64,000 nucleotides of DNA from an uncultured Rhodocyclaceae bacterium. Its GTDB lineage: Bacteria > Pseudomonadota > Gammaproteobacteria > Burkholderiales > Rhodocyclaceae. Made by a program: the position numbers and the translations under genes. A model generated the notes under the pieces. That model was given only the letters and a program-made list of their open reading frames with translations. It did no database searches and was not told the origin of the DNA. Below are positions 35,939 to 44,614 of this stretch, in pieces (within the stretch, counting starts at the first letter, position 1; every line of letters starts with the position of its first letter). The stretch spans positions 1,860,001 to 1,924,000 of the forward strand of contig CAJQTY010000001.1 of NCBI GenBank assembly GCA_907163075.1, given 5' to 3'.

Positions 35939-36676
35939 ATGTCAAAAAGTCCTAGCCTGGACAAAGCATTCGCGCAATGGAAACGCCAATTCATCGCCGA
36001 CGCGCAGTCGGACGACTATGCCGAGATGCGCCGCCATATAGACTACCTTGAACTCGGTTGCACGCCGCAGGCCATGATCGAAGATACGGCGATGCTGCTG
36101 CTGGCCGCCCTGGTCTACCGTCAAATGGATGGGCAGGAATGGGAGTACATCCTCAAGCAACAGCGCTACCGCCTCAGCGGCGAGGGCCTGCCTTTTTACT
36201 GCCTGACCTTCTGTCTGCTCGAAGGACATCACGGCCGTATCCTTGCCGACGAGAAGATGACCGGTGTGGACTTCGCCGACCTGTTCAATCACGGCTGGAA
36301 CGAGTATGAGACCGCCGGCTTCAAGGACGTCTGGATCTCCCGGCTTGATGGGGAAATAATTGACGGGGCGGAACTTGAAACTCTCGAGCGGCTGTTCCGG
36401 GAAGACATGTTGTACGATTGCTTTGAAGACGAAGTGCAAGCCTGGGTGTCTGAAACGGAACTCGAGGATACCGTTCTCGCAAGCGCCATGGACGTCTGTC
36501 CAGCTCATGACCTCGAAGCGGAGTTCCTGTCGTGCAGCCTGGCGGCGGATGTTGGCGAACCTGACGCGATGAACGCGCTGGGGATGATGCTGCTCAAAGG
36601 CACAGGGTGCACCGCCGATGCAGAGGCAGCGGTACGAGGTTTTGTGAGGCCGCTGTCAGAGTCAACCGGCCAGTAA
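35939..36676 (+). CDS. Hypothetical protein with a C-terminal Sel1-like repeat
   Basis: A 245-residue acidic protein starting MSKSPSLDKAFAQWKRQF, with AGAGAGGAG just upstream. Helical segments dominate. Near the end, EPDAMNALGMMLLKGTGC with TADAEAAV looks like a single Sel1-type repeat followed by an abrupt tail, so the array may have been cut short. Sel1 repeats mediate protein contacts. It is divergent from the ADP-ribosylglycohydrolase gene with a 128-bp shared region. No enzyme motif seen. Confidence 0.6.
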   Translation: MSKSPSLDKAFAQWKRQFIADAQSDDYAEMRRHIDYLELGCTPQAMIEDTAMLLLAALVYRQMDGQEWEYILKQQRYRLSGEGLPFYCLTFCLLEGHHGRILADEKMTGVDFADLFNHGWNEYETAGFKDVWISRLDGEIIDGAELETLERLFREDMLYDCFEDEVQAWVSETELEDTVLASAMDVCPAHDLEAEFLSCSLAADVGEPDAMNALGMMLLKGTGCTADAEAAVRGFVRPLSESTGQ

Positions 36677-36754
36677 GAATAGCAAGGGTCGAGACCTTGG
36701 ACGGGCGTACTATGCAAGATGCTGACATGTCGATCTAAAAATCAATGGCTCTCC

Positions 36755-37906
36755 ATGACATCCAAGAATAGTAACAACACCCGAATTGAAGCCCCCCGTC
36801 CGCAATTTGAAGTGGCGTCGGAAGTACGGATCACTCCGGCAAAATCGGGCGAGTCCGAGGTGCTCCGACTCAACTCTGAGCTTGAAGAGAAGGCTGCTGA
36901 ACTGGTCATAGCAAACAAGGAACTTGTCCTCCAGAATGAAGAGAAGGAAAAACGGGCTGCTGAACTGGTCATAGCAAACAAGGAACTTGTCTTCCAGAAT
37001 GAAGAGAAGGAAAAGCGGGCTGCCGAACTGGTCGTAGCAAACAAGGAACTTGTCTTCCAGAATGAAGAGAAGGAAAAGCGGGCTGCTGAACTGGTCATAG
37101 CAAACAAGGAACTTGTCTTCCAGAATGAAGAGAAGGGAAAGCGGGCTGCTGAACTGGTCGTAGCCCGTGATGCTGCCGAAGCCGGCAACCGCGCCAAGAC
37201 AATCTTTCTTGCCAACATGAGCCACGAACTGCGTACGCCGATGAATGGCGTCATGGGCATGATCAACGTGGTGTTGCGCCGAGCCACTGATCCCAAGCAA
37301 CTCGACTTGCTCAAAAAGTGCAAAGACGCTGCTCAGCGTATGGTCAACATCATCAACGACATCATCGACTTTTCCAAGGCCGAAGCCGACCGCCTGCCAT
37401 TGGAGGAAAAGAACTTCTCCCTAAGTCAGATGATTGATGACGCCATAGCGATGCAGGACATAACCGCTGAGGCGAAAGGTCTAAACCTGACCCGCGAAAT
37501 TCCGGCCACCTTCCCTGACCAGTTGTCGGGTGATGCATTTCGTCTGAGGCAGATACTGCTCAACTTATTGGGTAATGCCTGCAAGTTCTCCGACCAAGGG
37601 ACGATCACCGTGCGGGTCAATGCTGTAGAGCAAGACGGCGACAGCGTGTTAGCGCGTATCGAAGTCGAGGATCAGGGCATCGGCATCAGCCCCGAACAGC
37701 AGGCCATGCTGTTTCAGGCGTTTACTCAGGTGGATGGCTCCATGACCCGCAAGTATGGTGGTTCGGGTCTTGGTCTGATTATCTGTAAGCGACTCGCCAA
37801 CCTGATGGGTGGTGATGTCGGCATGGAGAGCCAAGAAGGACGCGGTAGCACTTTCTGGGCCACGGTTCGATTGAAGCCGGTCAAAGCCAGCGAAGTCGGG
37901 GTATAG
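36755..37906 (+). CDS. Soluble hybrid-type histidine kinase core with repeated coiled coil
   Basis: A ~383-residue sensor kinase. The N-terminal ~140 residues contain a near-perfect 21-residue repeat (EEKEKRAAELVIANKELVFQN) in about five copies, predicted to form a long coiled coil. Then come HisKA with FLANMSHELRTPMNG (phospho-His about residue 157) and HATPase_c with LLNLLGNACKFSDQG, then VEDQGIGIS and YGGSGLGLIICKRL. There is no membrane segment, PAS domain or receiver, so the input probably comes through the coiled coil. An upstream in-frame ATG at 36719 is possible. No response regulator gene is adjacent, so the kinase looks orphaned or part of a phosphorelay with distant partners. Confidence 0.85.
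   Translation: MTSKNSNNTRIEAPRPQFEVASEVRITPAKSGESEVLRLNSELEEKAAELVIANKELVLQNEEKEKRAAELVIANKELVFQNEEKEKRAAELVVANKELVFQNEEKEKRAAELVIANKELVFQNEEKGKRAAELVVARDAAEAGNRAKTIFLANMSHELRTPMNGVMGMINVVLRRATDPKQLDLLKKCKDAAQRMVNIINDIIDFSKAEADRLPLEEKNFSLSQMIDDAIAMQDITAEAKGLNLTREIPATFPDQLSGDAFRLRQILLNLLGNACKFSDQGTITVRVNAVEQDGDSVLARIEVEDQGIGISPEQQAMLFQAFTQVDGSMTRKYGGSGLGLIICKRLANLMGGDVGMESQEGRGSTFWATVRLKPVKASEVGV
36884..37165 (+). repeat. 63-bp tandem repeat inside the kinase gene
   Basis: One 54-bp unit (36884-36937), three full 63-bp units (36938-37000, 37001-37063, 37064-37126) and a partial last unit (from 37127) encode EEKEKRAAELVIANKELVFQN. Units differ at only a few bases, so copy number can change by slippage or recombination without breaking the frame. 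Confidence 0.9.
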
Positions 37907-38259
37907 CAGAGGACGACTTCGCATCACTGCTATTCCTAGGAACTGAATCGAAGCGACAGCTTGATGAGTACACCGGCCATTGATAATGTCCTCGTCATCA
38001 GACCGTTGACAGTCTAGTCCTGTCGTTGAGACCGAAAAATGAGTGGTGCCGTCGAGTAAGTCGGCTGTCCGCCAGTTTTCCGCCATTCAGTTTCTCTATC
38101 GCCAGGCAAGACCCGACCCTTTGTAACCGTTCAGGCGATCTCAAAGCCCTCGTTCAATGGACTCACTCACCGGCTTCGCGTAGCAGCGTCGAGAGAGACG
38201 CCCAGTCTTCACTTCTCTCTACTCGCTCTACCACGCTACAGACGTATGTCACTCAAAAT
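37907..38259. other. Gap of 0.35 kb, nothing recognised
   Basis: No supported gene lies between the kinase and the convergent elastin-like gene. Only motif-free short frames occur. No clear hairpin terminator was found. Confidence 0.5.
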
Positions 38260-38577
38260 TTAGCGCCGAACGCCCACGCGGTTAGCTCCCCCGTTCCGGT
38301 TGGTTGCACTAGCACCTGCCGCGCCCGCCGCGCCAACATTTCCAGCAGCTCCGGGTTGGTTGATGCCGGGGTCAACCACGCCCACCCCTGGTGCGCCTAC
38401 GCCAACGCCGGGAGCAACCCCCACACCCGGAGCACCGACACCGGGGGCTGCTACTGGGCGCGCGACACATCCTTTCGGTACGCCCACGGTCTTGCAATAA
38501 ACGACGGCGCTCGCGGGTATGGCGGCGAAACCTAGGCCCAAAGCCAGCGCTGAAGTTACAAATATACGGTTTATCAT
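38260..38577 (-). CDS. Exported Gly/Val/Pro-rich protein with elastin-like repeats
   Basis: A 105-residue protein with a signal peptide (MINRIFVTSALALGLGFAAIPASA) and a mature start of VVYCKTVGVPKGCVARP that holds two Cys, probably a disulphide. The rest is low-complexity: VAAPGVGAPGVGVAPGVGV, GAPGVGVVDPG and GAAGNVGAAGAAGASA. The APGVG units resemble the VPGVG repeats of animal elastin by chance or convergence. The C-terminus ends in GANRVGVRR. Similar short exported proteins occur in other proteobacteria, without a known function to my knowledge. Likely an envelope or secreted structural protein. It stands alone. Confidence 0.7.
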   Translation of the reverse strand: MINRIFVTSALALGLGFAAIPASAVVYCKTVGVPKGCVARPVAAPGVGAPGVGVAPGVGVGAPGVGVVDPGINQPGAAGNVGAAGAAGASATNRNGGANRVGVRR

Positions 38578-39060
38578 TCTTCACCCCCACGCAACTGAAT
38601 AAACGCCAAAAGCGACACTTCAAGCAACGAATTAGCAGCTTACACCCACTCCGCCAGAATGGCCGGAATGGGTGGAGGAAGAGCCGCTCACGCTGGAACA
38701 ATGATTATCCAAGTTGTAGGGCCGCTTGTCATCTCCAGGCGCCTTTGGCTAATGACCGCTTTCATTTTCCTCCACAGGCAGATTTGGGTCGGCTGAAGCC
38801 AGCCACCCCTGAAAACTGATTGGCCGCTTACCAGCGGTAACCTGCCGTTCACTCGAGAAGTGTTCGGCACCGCAGCTAAGGGCTGTTTAGACTGTCTGCT
38901 GCCTGTTGACAAAGACATATCCGTTGGCCGGTCCACTCAGTTTTCTGCCGTTCAGCCTCAGCTTGTTTTGATGACTCTTGGCGGTAGAGTAGAGATGTGG
39001 CGCGGTAGCAGTAGGTTCGGTTTGTCTGTTGGCCGCCCCTTTCGTCTGGCGGTGCCCAAG
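38578..39060. repeat. Degenerate GC-rich repeat region left of the intron
   Basis: No gene is supported. The sequence carries scattered short palindromic motifs around ggcc (for example aagcggccaatc in reverse and ggccggtccact) that also occur at 41029-41230, 53700-54640 and 57180-57770. It probably belongs to one family of decayed noncoding repeats, into which the group II intron inserted. Confidence 0.45.
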
Positions 39061-39098
39061 TAACCTGACCGTAACCCCGTCTCCACATCCCCCTCATC

Positions 39099-39131
39099 GA
39101 ACCGGACATGCAGATTTCCCGCATCCGGCTC
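39099..39131 (-). ncRNA. Group II intron domain V
   Basis: On the minus strand an 8-bp stem, gagccgga pairing with tccggttc (one G-U), encloses tgcgggaaatctgcatg with a GAAA-type apical loop and a two-base bulge. This is the catalytic core hairpin of group II introns, 33 nt long against a usual 34. Confidence 0.85.
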
Positions 39132-39143
39132 TCGGACAAGACC

Positions 39144-40532
39144 TCACGCCTTCGCCCACGACTTGTCGCGTCCGCTCAGACTTGCAAGTCCAAAGTACCC
39201 GTAAAGGTGCGGGAGTGGATAGATCCCGCCTTTGCGATGTCTGAGCTTGTACTTATTACGCAACCAACGGCGTAACCGCGTCGCCGTGTAACTGTCGACC
39301 GCACGATAGGCTCGGCTGACACGCCCTACACTGAAGTAGTTCGCCCAGCCACGCAATGTGCGGTTCAACTTGCCCACCAACTCCGTGGTCTCTTGCCAAC
39401 CCGTCTTCAGGTCGGTTAGTTCATGGACCTTTTCGACCATGCGCTTGATACTTTTCTTCGACGGCCACAAGGCGATTTGAGGCGTCCCTGTGCGCGGCGA
39501 GTATCGCCTTCCAAACGAGTAACCCAGAAAGTCAAACGTGCCTTCCGGAACCTTGCAGATTCGTGTCTTCTCCTCATTCACCGTCAGCTTCAGCTTGCCC
39601 ATGATCTCGCGCATTCGCTGCAAGGCTTCATCGGCCTTACCGTGTTTGCACAGGATCACAAGATCATCCGCATAGGTGATGATTCGACTGCCTAGACTTC
39701 GCTCCAACCCCAGTTTCTGCCACGCCAGCACAAACCGCCGCATATACAGATTCGACAGCAGGGGTGAAATGGGGGAGCCTTGCGGGATGCCGCGCCTGTT
39801 TTCCTTGGCTTCGGTTGTTCGTGTCTTCCTGCCTCGTTTATCGGTTTCCTCCACAGCACATTCCAGCCACATCTTGATCAAATGCAGCACACGCCGGTCC
39901 ACGATGCGCCGCGCAAGCGACAGCATGAGTTCGGGGTGTGGAATGCTGCCGAAGTAATCCGCGAGGTCGGCGTCTACGACGTCCGTTTGGCCTCGGTGCA
40001 GGCGTTCTTCCACCTCTATGGCCGCCTGCTGGGCATTGCGGCCCGGCCGGTAGGCGTACTGCTCGGGGGGAAGGTCGGCTTCAAAGATCGGTTCGAGCAC
40101 GAGCATTGCTGCGGTCATGCACACCCGATCCCGCAGGGTCGAAATACCCAGGGGCCGAAGTTTGCCATTGGCTTTCGGGATGAACACTCTCCGGATCGGA
40201 TCCGGTCGGTAATTCTCTTCTCTGAGCGCAAGCGCCAGTTCACCCAGCCACTGCGGCACCCCATACGCTTCGATGTCGGCAAAGTCCTGACGATCCACCC
40301 CCGGCGCGCCCTTGTTGGAGCGGCACTGGGCATAGGCGGACGCCAGAATATCTTCGCGGTAAATTTTGTCGTACAGGGCGTAGAAGCGGTAGCCGGATTC
40401 CGTCTTCGCTTTTGCGTGTAACGCCATTTGCAGCTTCTGAACACTAATCGGAGTTGATAGGTTGCCCAATCTCCACGTCCTCACTACGTCTTGCGTCTGT
40501 CTTGAACCAAGGCCCCTTCCCTCCACCGGCAT
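39144..40532 (-). CDS. ltrA: Group II intron reverse transcriptase/maturase
   Basis: A protein of up to 462 residues. Reverse transcriptase blocks are clear: [53 protein letters not shown] and [12 protein letters not shown] with the catalytic YADD. The thumb/maturase part follows with [15 protein letters not shown] and [13 protein letters not shown]. No HNH endonuclease domain is present, so target-primed reverse transcription would need another primer. The protein assists intron splicing and reverse-splices the RNA into DNA. The ATG at 40532 is the longest start; the residues before [13 protein letters not shown] overlap intron RNA structure, and ATG 40427 is an alternative. The frame is intact, so the intron may be active. 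Confidence 0.88.
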   Translation of the reverse strand: MPVEGRGLGSRQTQDVVRTWRLGNLSTPISVQKLQMALHAKAKTESGYRFYALYDKIYREDILASAYAQCRSNKGAPGVDRQDFADIEAYGVPQWLGELALALREENYRPDPIRRVFIPKANGKLRPLGISTLRDRVCMTAAMLVLEPIFEADLPPEQYAYRPGRNAQQAAIEVEERLHRGQTDVVDADLADYFGSIPHPELMLSLARRIVDRRVLHLIKMWLECAVEETDKRGRKTRTTEAKENRRGIPQGSPISPLLSNLYMRRFVLAWQKLGLERSLGSRIITYADDLVILCKHGKADEALQRMREIMGKLKLTVNEEKTRICKVPEGTFDFLGYSFGRRYSPRTGTPQIALWPSKKSIKRMVEKVHELTDLKTGWQETTELVGKLNRTLRGWANYFSVGRVSRAYRAVDSYTATRLRRWLRNKYKLRHRKGGIYPLPHLYGYFGLASLSGRDKSWAKA

Positions 40533-41028
40533 TACCCGGCTTCCCCGGTACTACGGGCCTCTCCGCCACCCCACGACGCCCGGAACATCTCTCACGAGTT
40601 TCCAGTTGCTCATCCCTGAGCACGCCGAGGGGCTTCCCGTGTTGCGTGCGCTTTCCTTGTGTACATGCTGTCGCCACTACCCCGGCGCAGCGACTGACGG
40701 TCCTGCTTTGCTCATCCATCCAGTCATATCAGCCTTCCCCGAAAGGGTCGTCGGGTCGGCCTGCGCATCGTCTGTTTCGAGGCTTGCTCAGCGTTCACTC
40801 ACGTTACGGCCTGCACACTCGCGCTGCCACCGAATTTTGTGGCCCGCTATCCGAAGGCTTCAGCCATTTCGTTACCTCCATGACTGCTCCGGTTACTTCC
40901 GGCTGGAGCATTTCGCCGGGTGGGGCTTGCACCCACTGGAAAACGCCGCCTTTGCACGGCGCACACCCTCAAGAGACATTCACCGTCGTGGTGTCCCTGC
41001 GACAGGTTTCTGAGCGGAGCGGTCGTAC

Positions 41029-41233
41029 AGCGCAGATCCAGGCCGAGAACTAATCGGCCTGACCGGTCATTCAGGGTTTGCTACTGGAACGGCTGCACCG
41101 CTTCGCTTTTCCGCCTCTCGTTCTCTTCGGTCGAAAACTGGGGTCGGCGAATCTAAGCGGCCGCTTAACCAAATTCGTTACTCCCCAGTCCGTGCCTTTG
41201 TTGTCATTTAGCACCGCAACGGTTCCGTGAAGC
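41029..41233. repeat. Degenerate repeat region upstream of the intron
   Basis: About 200 bp of noncoding sequence with short inverted motifs such as ccgattagttctcggcc and tcggcctgaccggtc. It resembles the other repeat fields in this window and forms the 5' flank of the intron. Confidence 0.4.
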
Positions 41234-42154
41234 TCAGCGTAGCAGAATAGTTACCAGATAAAGGGCATATAACCCCACCAGTAACACACCACGCCTTCGC
41301 TCAATAAAGCCATTGCGCTTTGGGTAACTGAACCCCAAGGCAACAAGTCCAAACACCAATGCTATTGCTACTTCACGCCAGGCAACGGTTATGGGGTGAA
41401 TAATGGCTGCAACGGCAACAACAAAAATGCCGTTATAGATATTGCTGCCTAGTATTGTTCCCAGACCAACCTCATCATGTCTGCGAAGCTTCGCGATGAT
41501 TGTTGTCGCGAGCTCGGGTGTTGACGTGCCGATGGCAACAACAGTAGCGCCGATAATGAACTCGTTCACGCCAAAGGCAATGGAAATACCTCTTGCACCC
41601 GCCACGATAAGATATCCGGCCGTAACAAGGAGTGCCAGCCCAACCGCGCAAAACACAACGACCAGCCACCTTCGATCTTCCCCAAGGGCCTCAGCCGCAT
41701 CACTTCGTTGTTTCCGTGCCTCGACAACTACCGCTAACAGCCAAGCGAAGAATATGCTAATCATCAGACAACCGTCGACTCTGGAAAGCTCTCCATCCAG
41801 AAACAGAACTCCTGTGATTACAGGGATCAGTAATGCCACCGGAAAGTCTCGTTTTACGCTGTCACGAGTGCTCTGGATTCCCGAAATAACCAACGCAAGC
41901 CCGAGGATCAAACCAACATTCACCACGTTGCTACCCAAAGCGTCCCCGAGGGCGATCTCGGGATTTCCGGCCAGCGCCGAACTTATGGAGACTGACATTT
42001 CCGGGCTGGATGTAGCGAAGGCCGCTACGGTAGCCCCAATGATCCCAGGCGAGACCCGCGCCCAACGAGCAAGGCCAACCGCGCCACGAACAAATAGCTC
42101 TCCGCCGATGCCTGCGCACACCACGCCCAAAAGCAAAATGAGCAAATCGTTCAT
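41234..42154 (-). CDS. CaCA-family sodium/calcium-type cation antiporter
   Basis: A 306-residue inner-membrane antiporter with about ten hydrophobic segments. Two alpha-repeats are clear: GATVAAFATSSPEMSVSISS with GDALGSNVVNVGLILG, and GATVVAIGTSTPELATTI with GTILGSNIYNGIFVV. The acidic residue in each (SSPE and STPE) coordinates the ion in this superfamily. Such proteins swap Ca2+ or another cation for Na+ or H+. I start at ATG 42154; a TTG nine codons upstream would add a polar tail. It lies beside the FixJ-type regulator on the same strand and across from an Mrp-type operon, hinting at joint control of cation balance. Confidence 0.85.
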   Translation of the reverse strand: MNDLLILLLGVVCAGIGGELFVRGAVGLARWARVSPGIIGATVAAFATSSPEMSVSISSALAGNPEIALGDALGSNVVNVGLILGLALVISGIQSTRDSVKRDFPVALLIPVITGVLFLDGELSRVDGCLMISIFFAWLLAVVVEARKQRSDAAEALGEDRRWLVVVFCAVGLALLVTAGYLIVAGARGISIAFGVNEFIIGATVVAIGTSTPELATTIIAKLRRHDEVGLGTILGSNIYNGIFVVAVAAIIHPITVAWREVAIALVFGLVALGFSYPKRNGFIERRRGVLLVGLYALYLVTILLR

Positions 42155-42202
42155 TGCAATCTGGAATGAATTTCCAGCCAAGTAATTGTGGTTGTAAGGA
42201 TT

Positions 42203-42829
42203 CTAAATATGATGCTTGCTACGCCCAGTAAGGCTCAGGCGGACAAGACCCGACACTCCGTCTACACCCAGTTTCGTCATTATTCGCGCTTTGTGCACTT
42301 CCACTGTGCGGACGCTGATGCCTAGTGCTCCAGCGATTTCTTTGTTGTGCCTCCCGACGACGACCAGTTCCATGACTTCCCGCTCACGAGGAGTCAACCT
42401 GTCAAGCAATAGCCCAGATGCGGCACTCTGGTTATCTTTATTCCTTGTAACGGTTTGCAGAATGAACGCCTCACCAATTGCCTTCATCAGCCTGTCGTGA
42501 TCAATCGGCTTCTCCAGAAAATCCACGGCCTGGGCACGGAAGGCTTGCCGTGACGATTCCACATCACCGTGTGCGGTCATCACAATTACAGGTATCTTGC
42601 AGCCGGTCTCCAGCAACCTCTTTTGAAGCATGAGGCCGCTCATTCCCGGCATGCGAATATCGATAAGCAAACAACCGCACCATTCAGGCCGATACGCTTT
42701 CAGGAAGCTCTCGGCGTCGGCAAACATGCTGACATGGTAGCCCTCCATACCGAGGAGCAGTCCCAAGGCGTCACGCACGGATTGGTCGTCCTCCACGATG
42801 AAAATAGGGTATCCACTATGCATGATCAT
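42203..42829 (-). CDS. FixJ-family response regulator
   Basis: A 208-residue response regulator. The receiver has VEDD near the start, the phospho-acceptor in LLIDIRMPG (D57), T85 in VIVMTAHGD and K107 in FLEKPID. The LuxR-type helix-turn-helix follows: LTPREREVMELVVVGRHNKEIAGALGISVRTVEVHKARI. It belongs to the FixJ/TodT group, which activates transcription on phosphorylation. Its start overlaps the stop of the upstream kinase by 14 bp (8 bp if the second ATG is used), so the pair is co-translated. Targets are probably nearby transport genes; TACGT motifs in the divergent region are candidate sites. Confidence 0.92.
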   Translation of the reverse strand: MIMHSGYPIFIVEDDQSVRDALGLLLGMEGYHVSMFADAESFLKAYRPEWCGCLLIDIRMPGMSGLMLQKRLLETGCKIPVIVMTAHGDVESSRQAFRAQAVDFLEKPIDHDRLMKAIGEAFILQTVTRNKDNQSAASGLLLDRLTPREREVMELVVVGRHNKEIAGALGISVRTVEVHKARIMTKLGVDGVSGLVRLSLTGRSKHHI

Positions 42830-44447
42830 CCATCTTTCCTTCTATGGGCAGTACCACCTTGAACAAGCCGTGATTGGCCACTTCTGCCAGGAGATGCCCG
42901 CCATGCGCTTCGACGATGGCGCGGCTGATAACCAGGCCAAGGCCTAGTCCGCTGGCCTTAGCTGAGTGGAAGGCCTCGAACAGGTGCGCCCCCGTCGTTT
43001 CTGAGAATCCGGGGCCACTATCCTCAATGCGAACACAGATCCGGCCCGCACCCTCAGGATACGCTGACACCCGGACACGACGCTGCCCCGCAGGTTGCTC
43101 GGCGACGGCATCGAAAGCATTGGATAAGAGGTTACGCAAAACCACTTCAAGTTGCAGACGATCTGCAAAAATAGTACATGGTGATACCGATTCGATGGTC
43201 AACTCGATGCGTTGCTGTTGCGCCTTGGGCGCGAAAGATGTGACAGTCGAGGCCAGCAGATCGCCAAGGCTGAGCGGTTCAAGCTGCGTGGCACCAGTGC
43301 GAAAGAAATCGCGCAGGCGGCGCACGACGTCGGCGGCACGAGAGGATTCCGCAACCATGCGATGAATTGCGTCACTTAGTCGCTCTCCGGTTTCTCCTTG
43401 ACTGAGAAGTTTTTCGCAAACAATTCCATACGTTGACAGCGCGGTGAGTGGCTGGTTGAGTTCATGCGCCAATGCCCCAGCCATTTCACCTGCCGCGGCG
43501 AGACGGAGCGTCTGCCGAAGTTCCGCGCTCACTCTTTGCTTCTCGTCCACCACGATACCGATGAAGAAACCAAACAAGGCAAGCACAGCAGCCAGGGCTT
43601 GAATCTCCAGGACGGTGATAGCCGAAAATTCCAGTAACTGGACTAAACCGATGATGCCGATCTGGACGATGGCCGTGCTGATTACGGCCCCGGCTAGGCC
43701 CTGTCTTGCGGCCGCCCACATGACTGGCAGAAAAAGGACGTAAAAATACTTGAAATCAGCGGCTGCACCGATACCAAAAGCAATCCACAGAGCGACCCCG
43801 GTGGCCACCAAATAAACCAGCGACTCCCCGCTGATAACCATCGCTCTTAGCTGAGTTCGTCCATTCTCATCGAACAGCATCCACAGGATGGGCATTGATA
43901 CCAATACACCCACACAATCCCCGATCCAGTAGCGGATGAATGCGTTTACCACATCGCCCAGCGGAATGAGTCTCCCCATTGAAAGCGTGGCGACGTAGAT
44001 GGCGCTGTTTAACAGGGTGCCGACGGTAACGATCCCTGCCCATTCGAGCAGCCCCCTGCGATCGCTGAATATGCTTCGACTCGATAAACGGTGGCGCAAG
44101 ACCTCGGCGATAGCCCAATAACCCAGTGTCAGCAAAGCCGACAAGCCCAGGGACACAAATAACGATACTGGCAAATTGCGCACCCACGCATCCGCCATCA
44201 GGATGGCCAATGCCAGAGGGAATATTGCGTTTTTTCCAAAGCGCAGCAGGAAAAGCAAGCCGAGCGCGGGCGCCGGATTCCACGCTGTGATGTTGAGTCC
44301 GTAGAGCGGATGGAGATAGCTCGCCCAGTCCAGAACGACATAGCCCAGCAGCAGGGCCAGAATGTCGTGCCACGCAGGACGCAGGGTCGGCAGCATTGGA
44401 GAGGCTGTCTCGTTCCTATTGATCAAGTTGTAATTGTGCTTACGCAT
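42816..44447 (-). CDS. MASE1-domain sensor histidine kinase
   Basis: A 543-residue membrane sensor kinase. Residues ~25-300 hold eight or so membrane segments of the MASE1 type (ITAWNPAPALGLLFLLRFG, LPVMWAAARQGLAGA). Then comes HisKA with AGALAHELNQPLTALSTYG (H328), and HATPase_c with LRNLLSNAFDAV, IEDSGPGF and GLGLGLVISRAI. The HELNQPL motif is typical of kinases paired with FixJ-type regulators. MASE1 domains are thought to sense membrane or small-ligand signals, without a defined ligand here. It precedes its regulator and is transcribed divergently from the Mrp-like operon, separated by 167 bp. Confidence 0.9.
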   Translation of the reverse strand: MRKHNYNLINRNETASPMLPTLRPAWHDILALLLGYVVLDWASYLHPLYGLNITAWNPAPALGLLFLLRFGKNAIFPLALAILMADAWVRNLPVSLFVSLGLSALLTLGYWAIAEVLRHRLSSRSIFSDRRGLLEWAGIVTVGTLLNSAIYVATLSMGRLIPLGDVVNAFIRYWIGDCVGVLVSMPILWMLFDENGRTQLRAMVISGESLVYLVATGVALWIAFGIGAAADFKYFYVLFLPVMWAAARQGLAGAVISTAIVQIGIIGLVQLLEFSAITVLEIQALAAVLALFGFFIGIVVDEKQRVSAELRQTLRLAAAGEMAGALAHELNQPLTALSTYGIVCEKLLSQGETGERLSDAIHRMVAESSRAADVVRRLRDFFRTGATQLEPLSLGDLLASTVTSFAPKAQQQRIELTIESVSPCTIFADRLQLEVVLRNLLSNAFDAVAEQPAGQRRVRVSAYPEGAGRICVRIEDSGPGFSETTGAHLFEAFHSAKASGLGLGLVISRAIVEAHGGHLLAEVANHGLFKVVLPIEGKMDDHA

Positions 44448-44614
44448 ATCTGAATTTGTAATTGGTTAAAACACGTACGTATTTTGCTTATTCGCCTTAG
44501 AAGCTGAGTCCTAAGGTTGATTTTTCTCCGGTTCTACACGCTCTGCCGATAGATGTTTTGCTTACGTGAAATCCCCAATTTTCAAGAGCGAAACGCGGGC
44601 CTAGGATCGTCGTC
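44448..44614. promoter_or_regulatory. Divergent control region, kinase versus Mrp-like operon
   Basis: A 167-bp region that must hold promoters for both directions. It has a self-complementary acgtacgt at 44473-44480 and two TACGT motifs, tacgtatttt (44476-44485) and tacgtgaaat (44573-44582), that could bind the FixJ-type regulator. I cannot place a convincing -10/-35 pair. Binding is a guess. Confidence 0.35.

Larger units (their letters stand above)
39065..41028 (-). mobile_element. Group II intron with its own reverse transcriptase
   Basis: A ~2-kb element on the minus strand. The 5' end is probably at 41028 (gtacgaccgctccgctcag, a variant of the GUGYG start). About 500 bp of structured noncoding sequence precede the reverse transcriptase gene. 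Domain V is at 39131-39099, followed by domain VI-like sequence to about 39065. The 3' end is approximate. Flanks on both sides are noncoding repeat sequence, so no gene is interrupted. Confidence 0.75.

Noticed and set aside
36884..37165. Regularly spaced repeats considered as a CRISPR array
   Set aside because: Units are contiguous 63-bp copies without unique spacers and encode a coiled coil in frame with the kinase.
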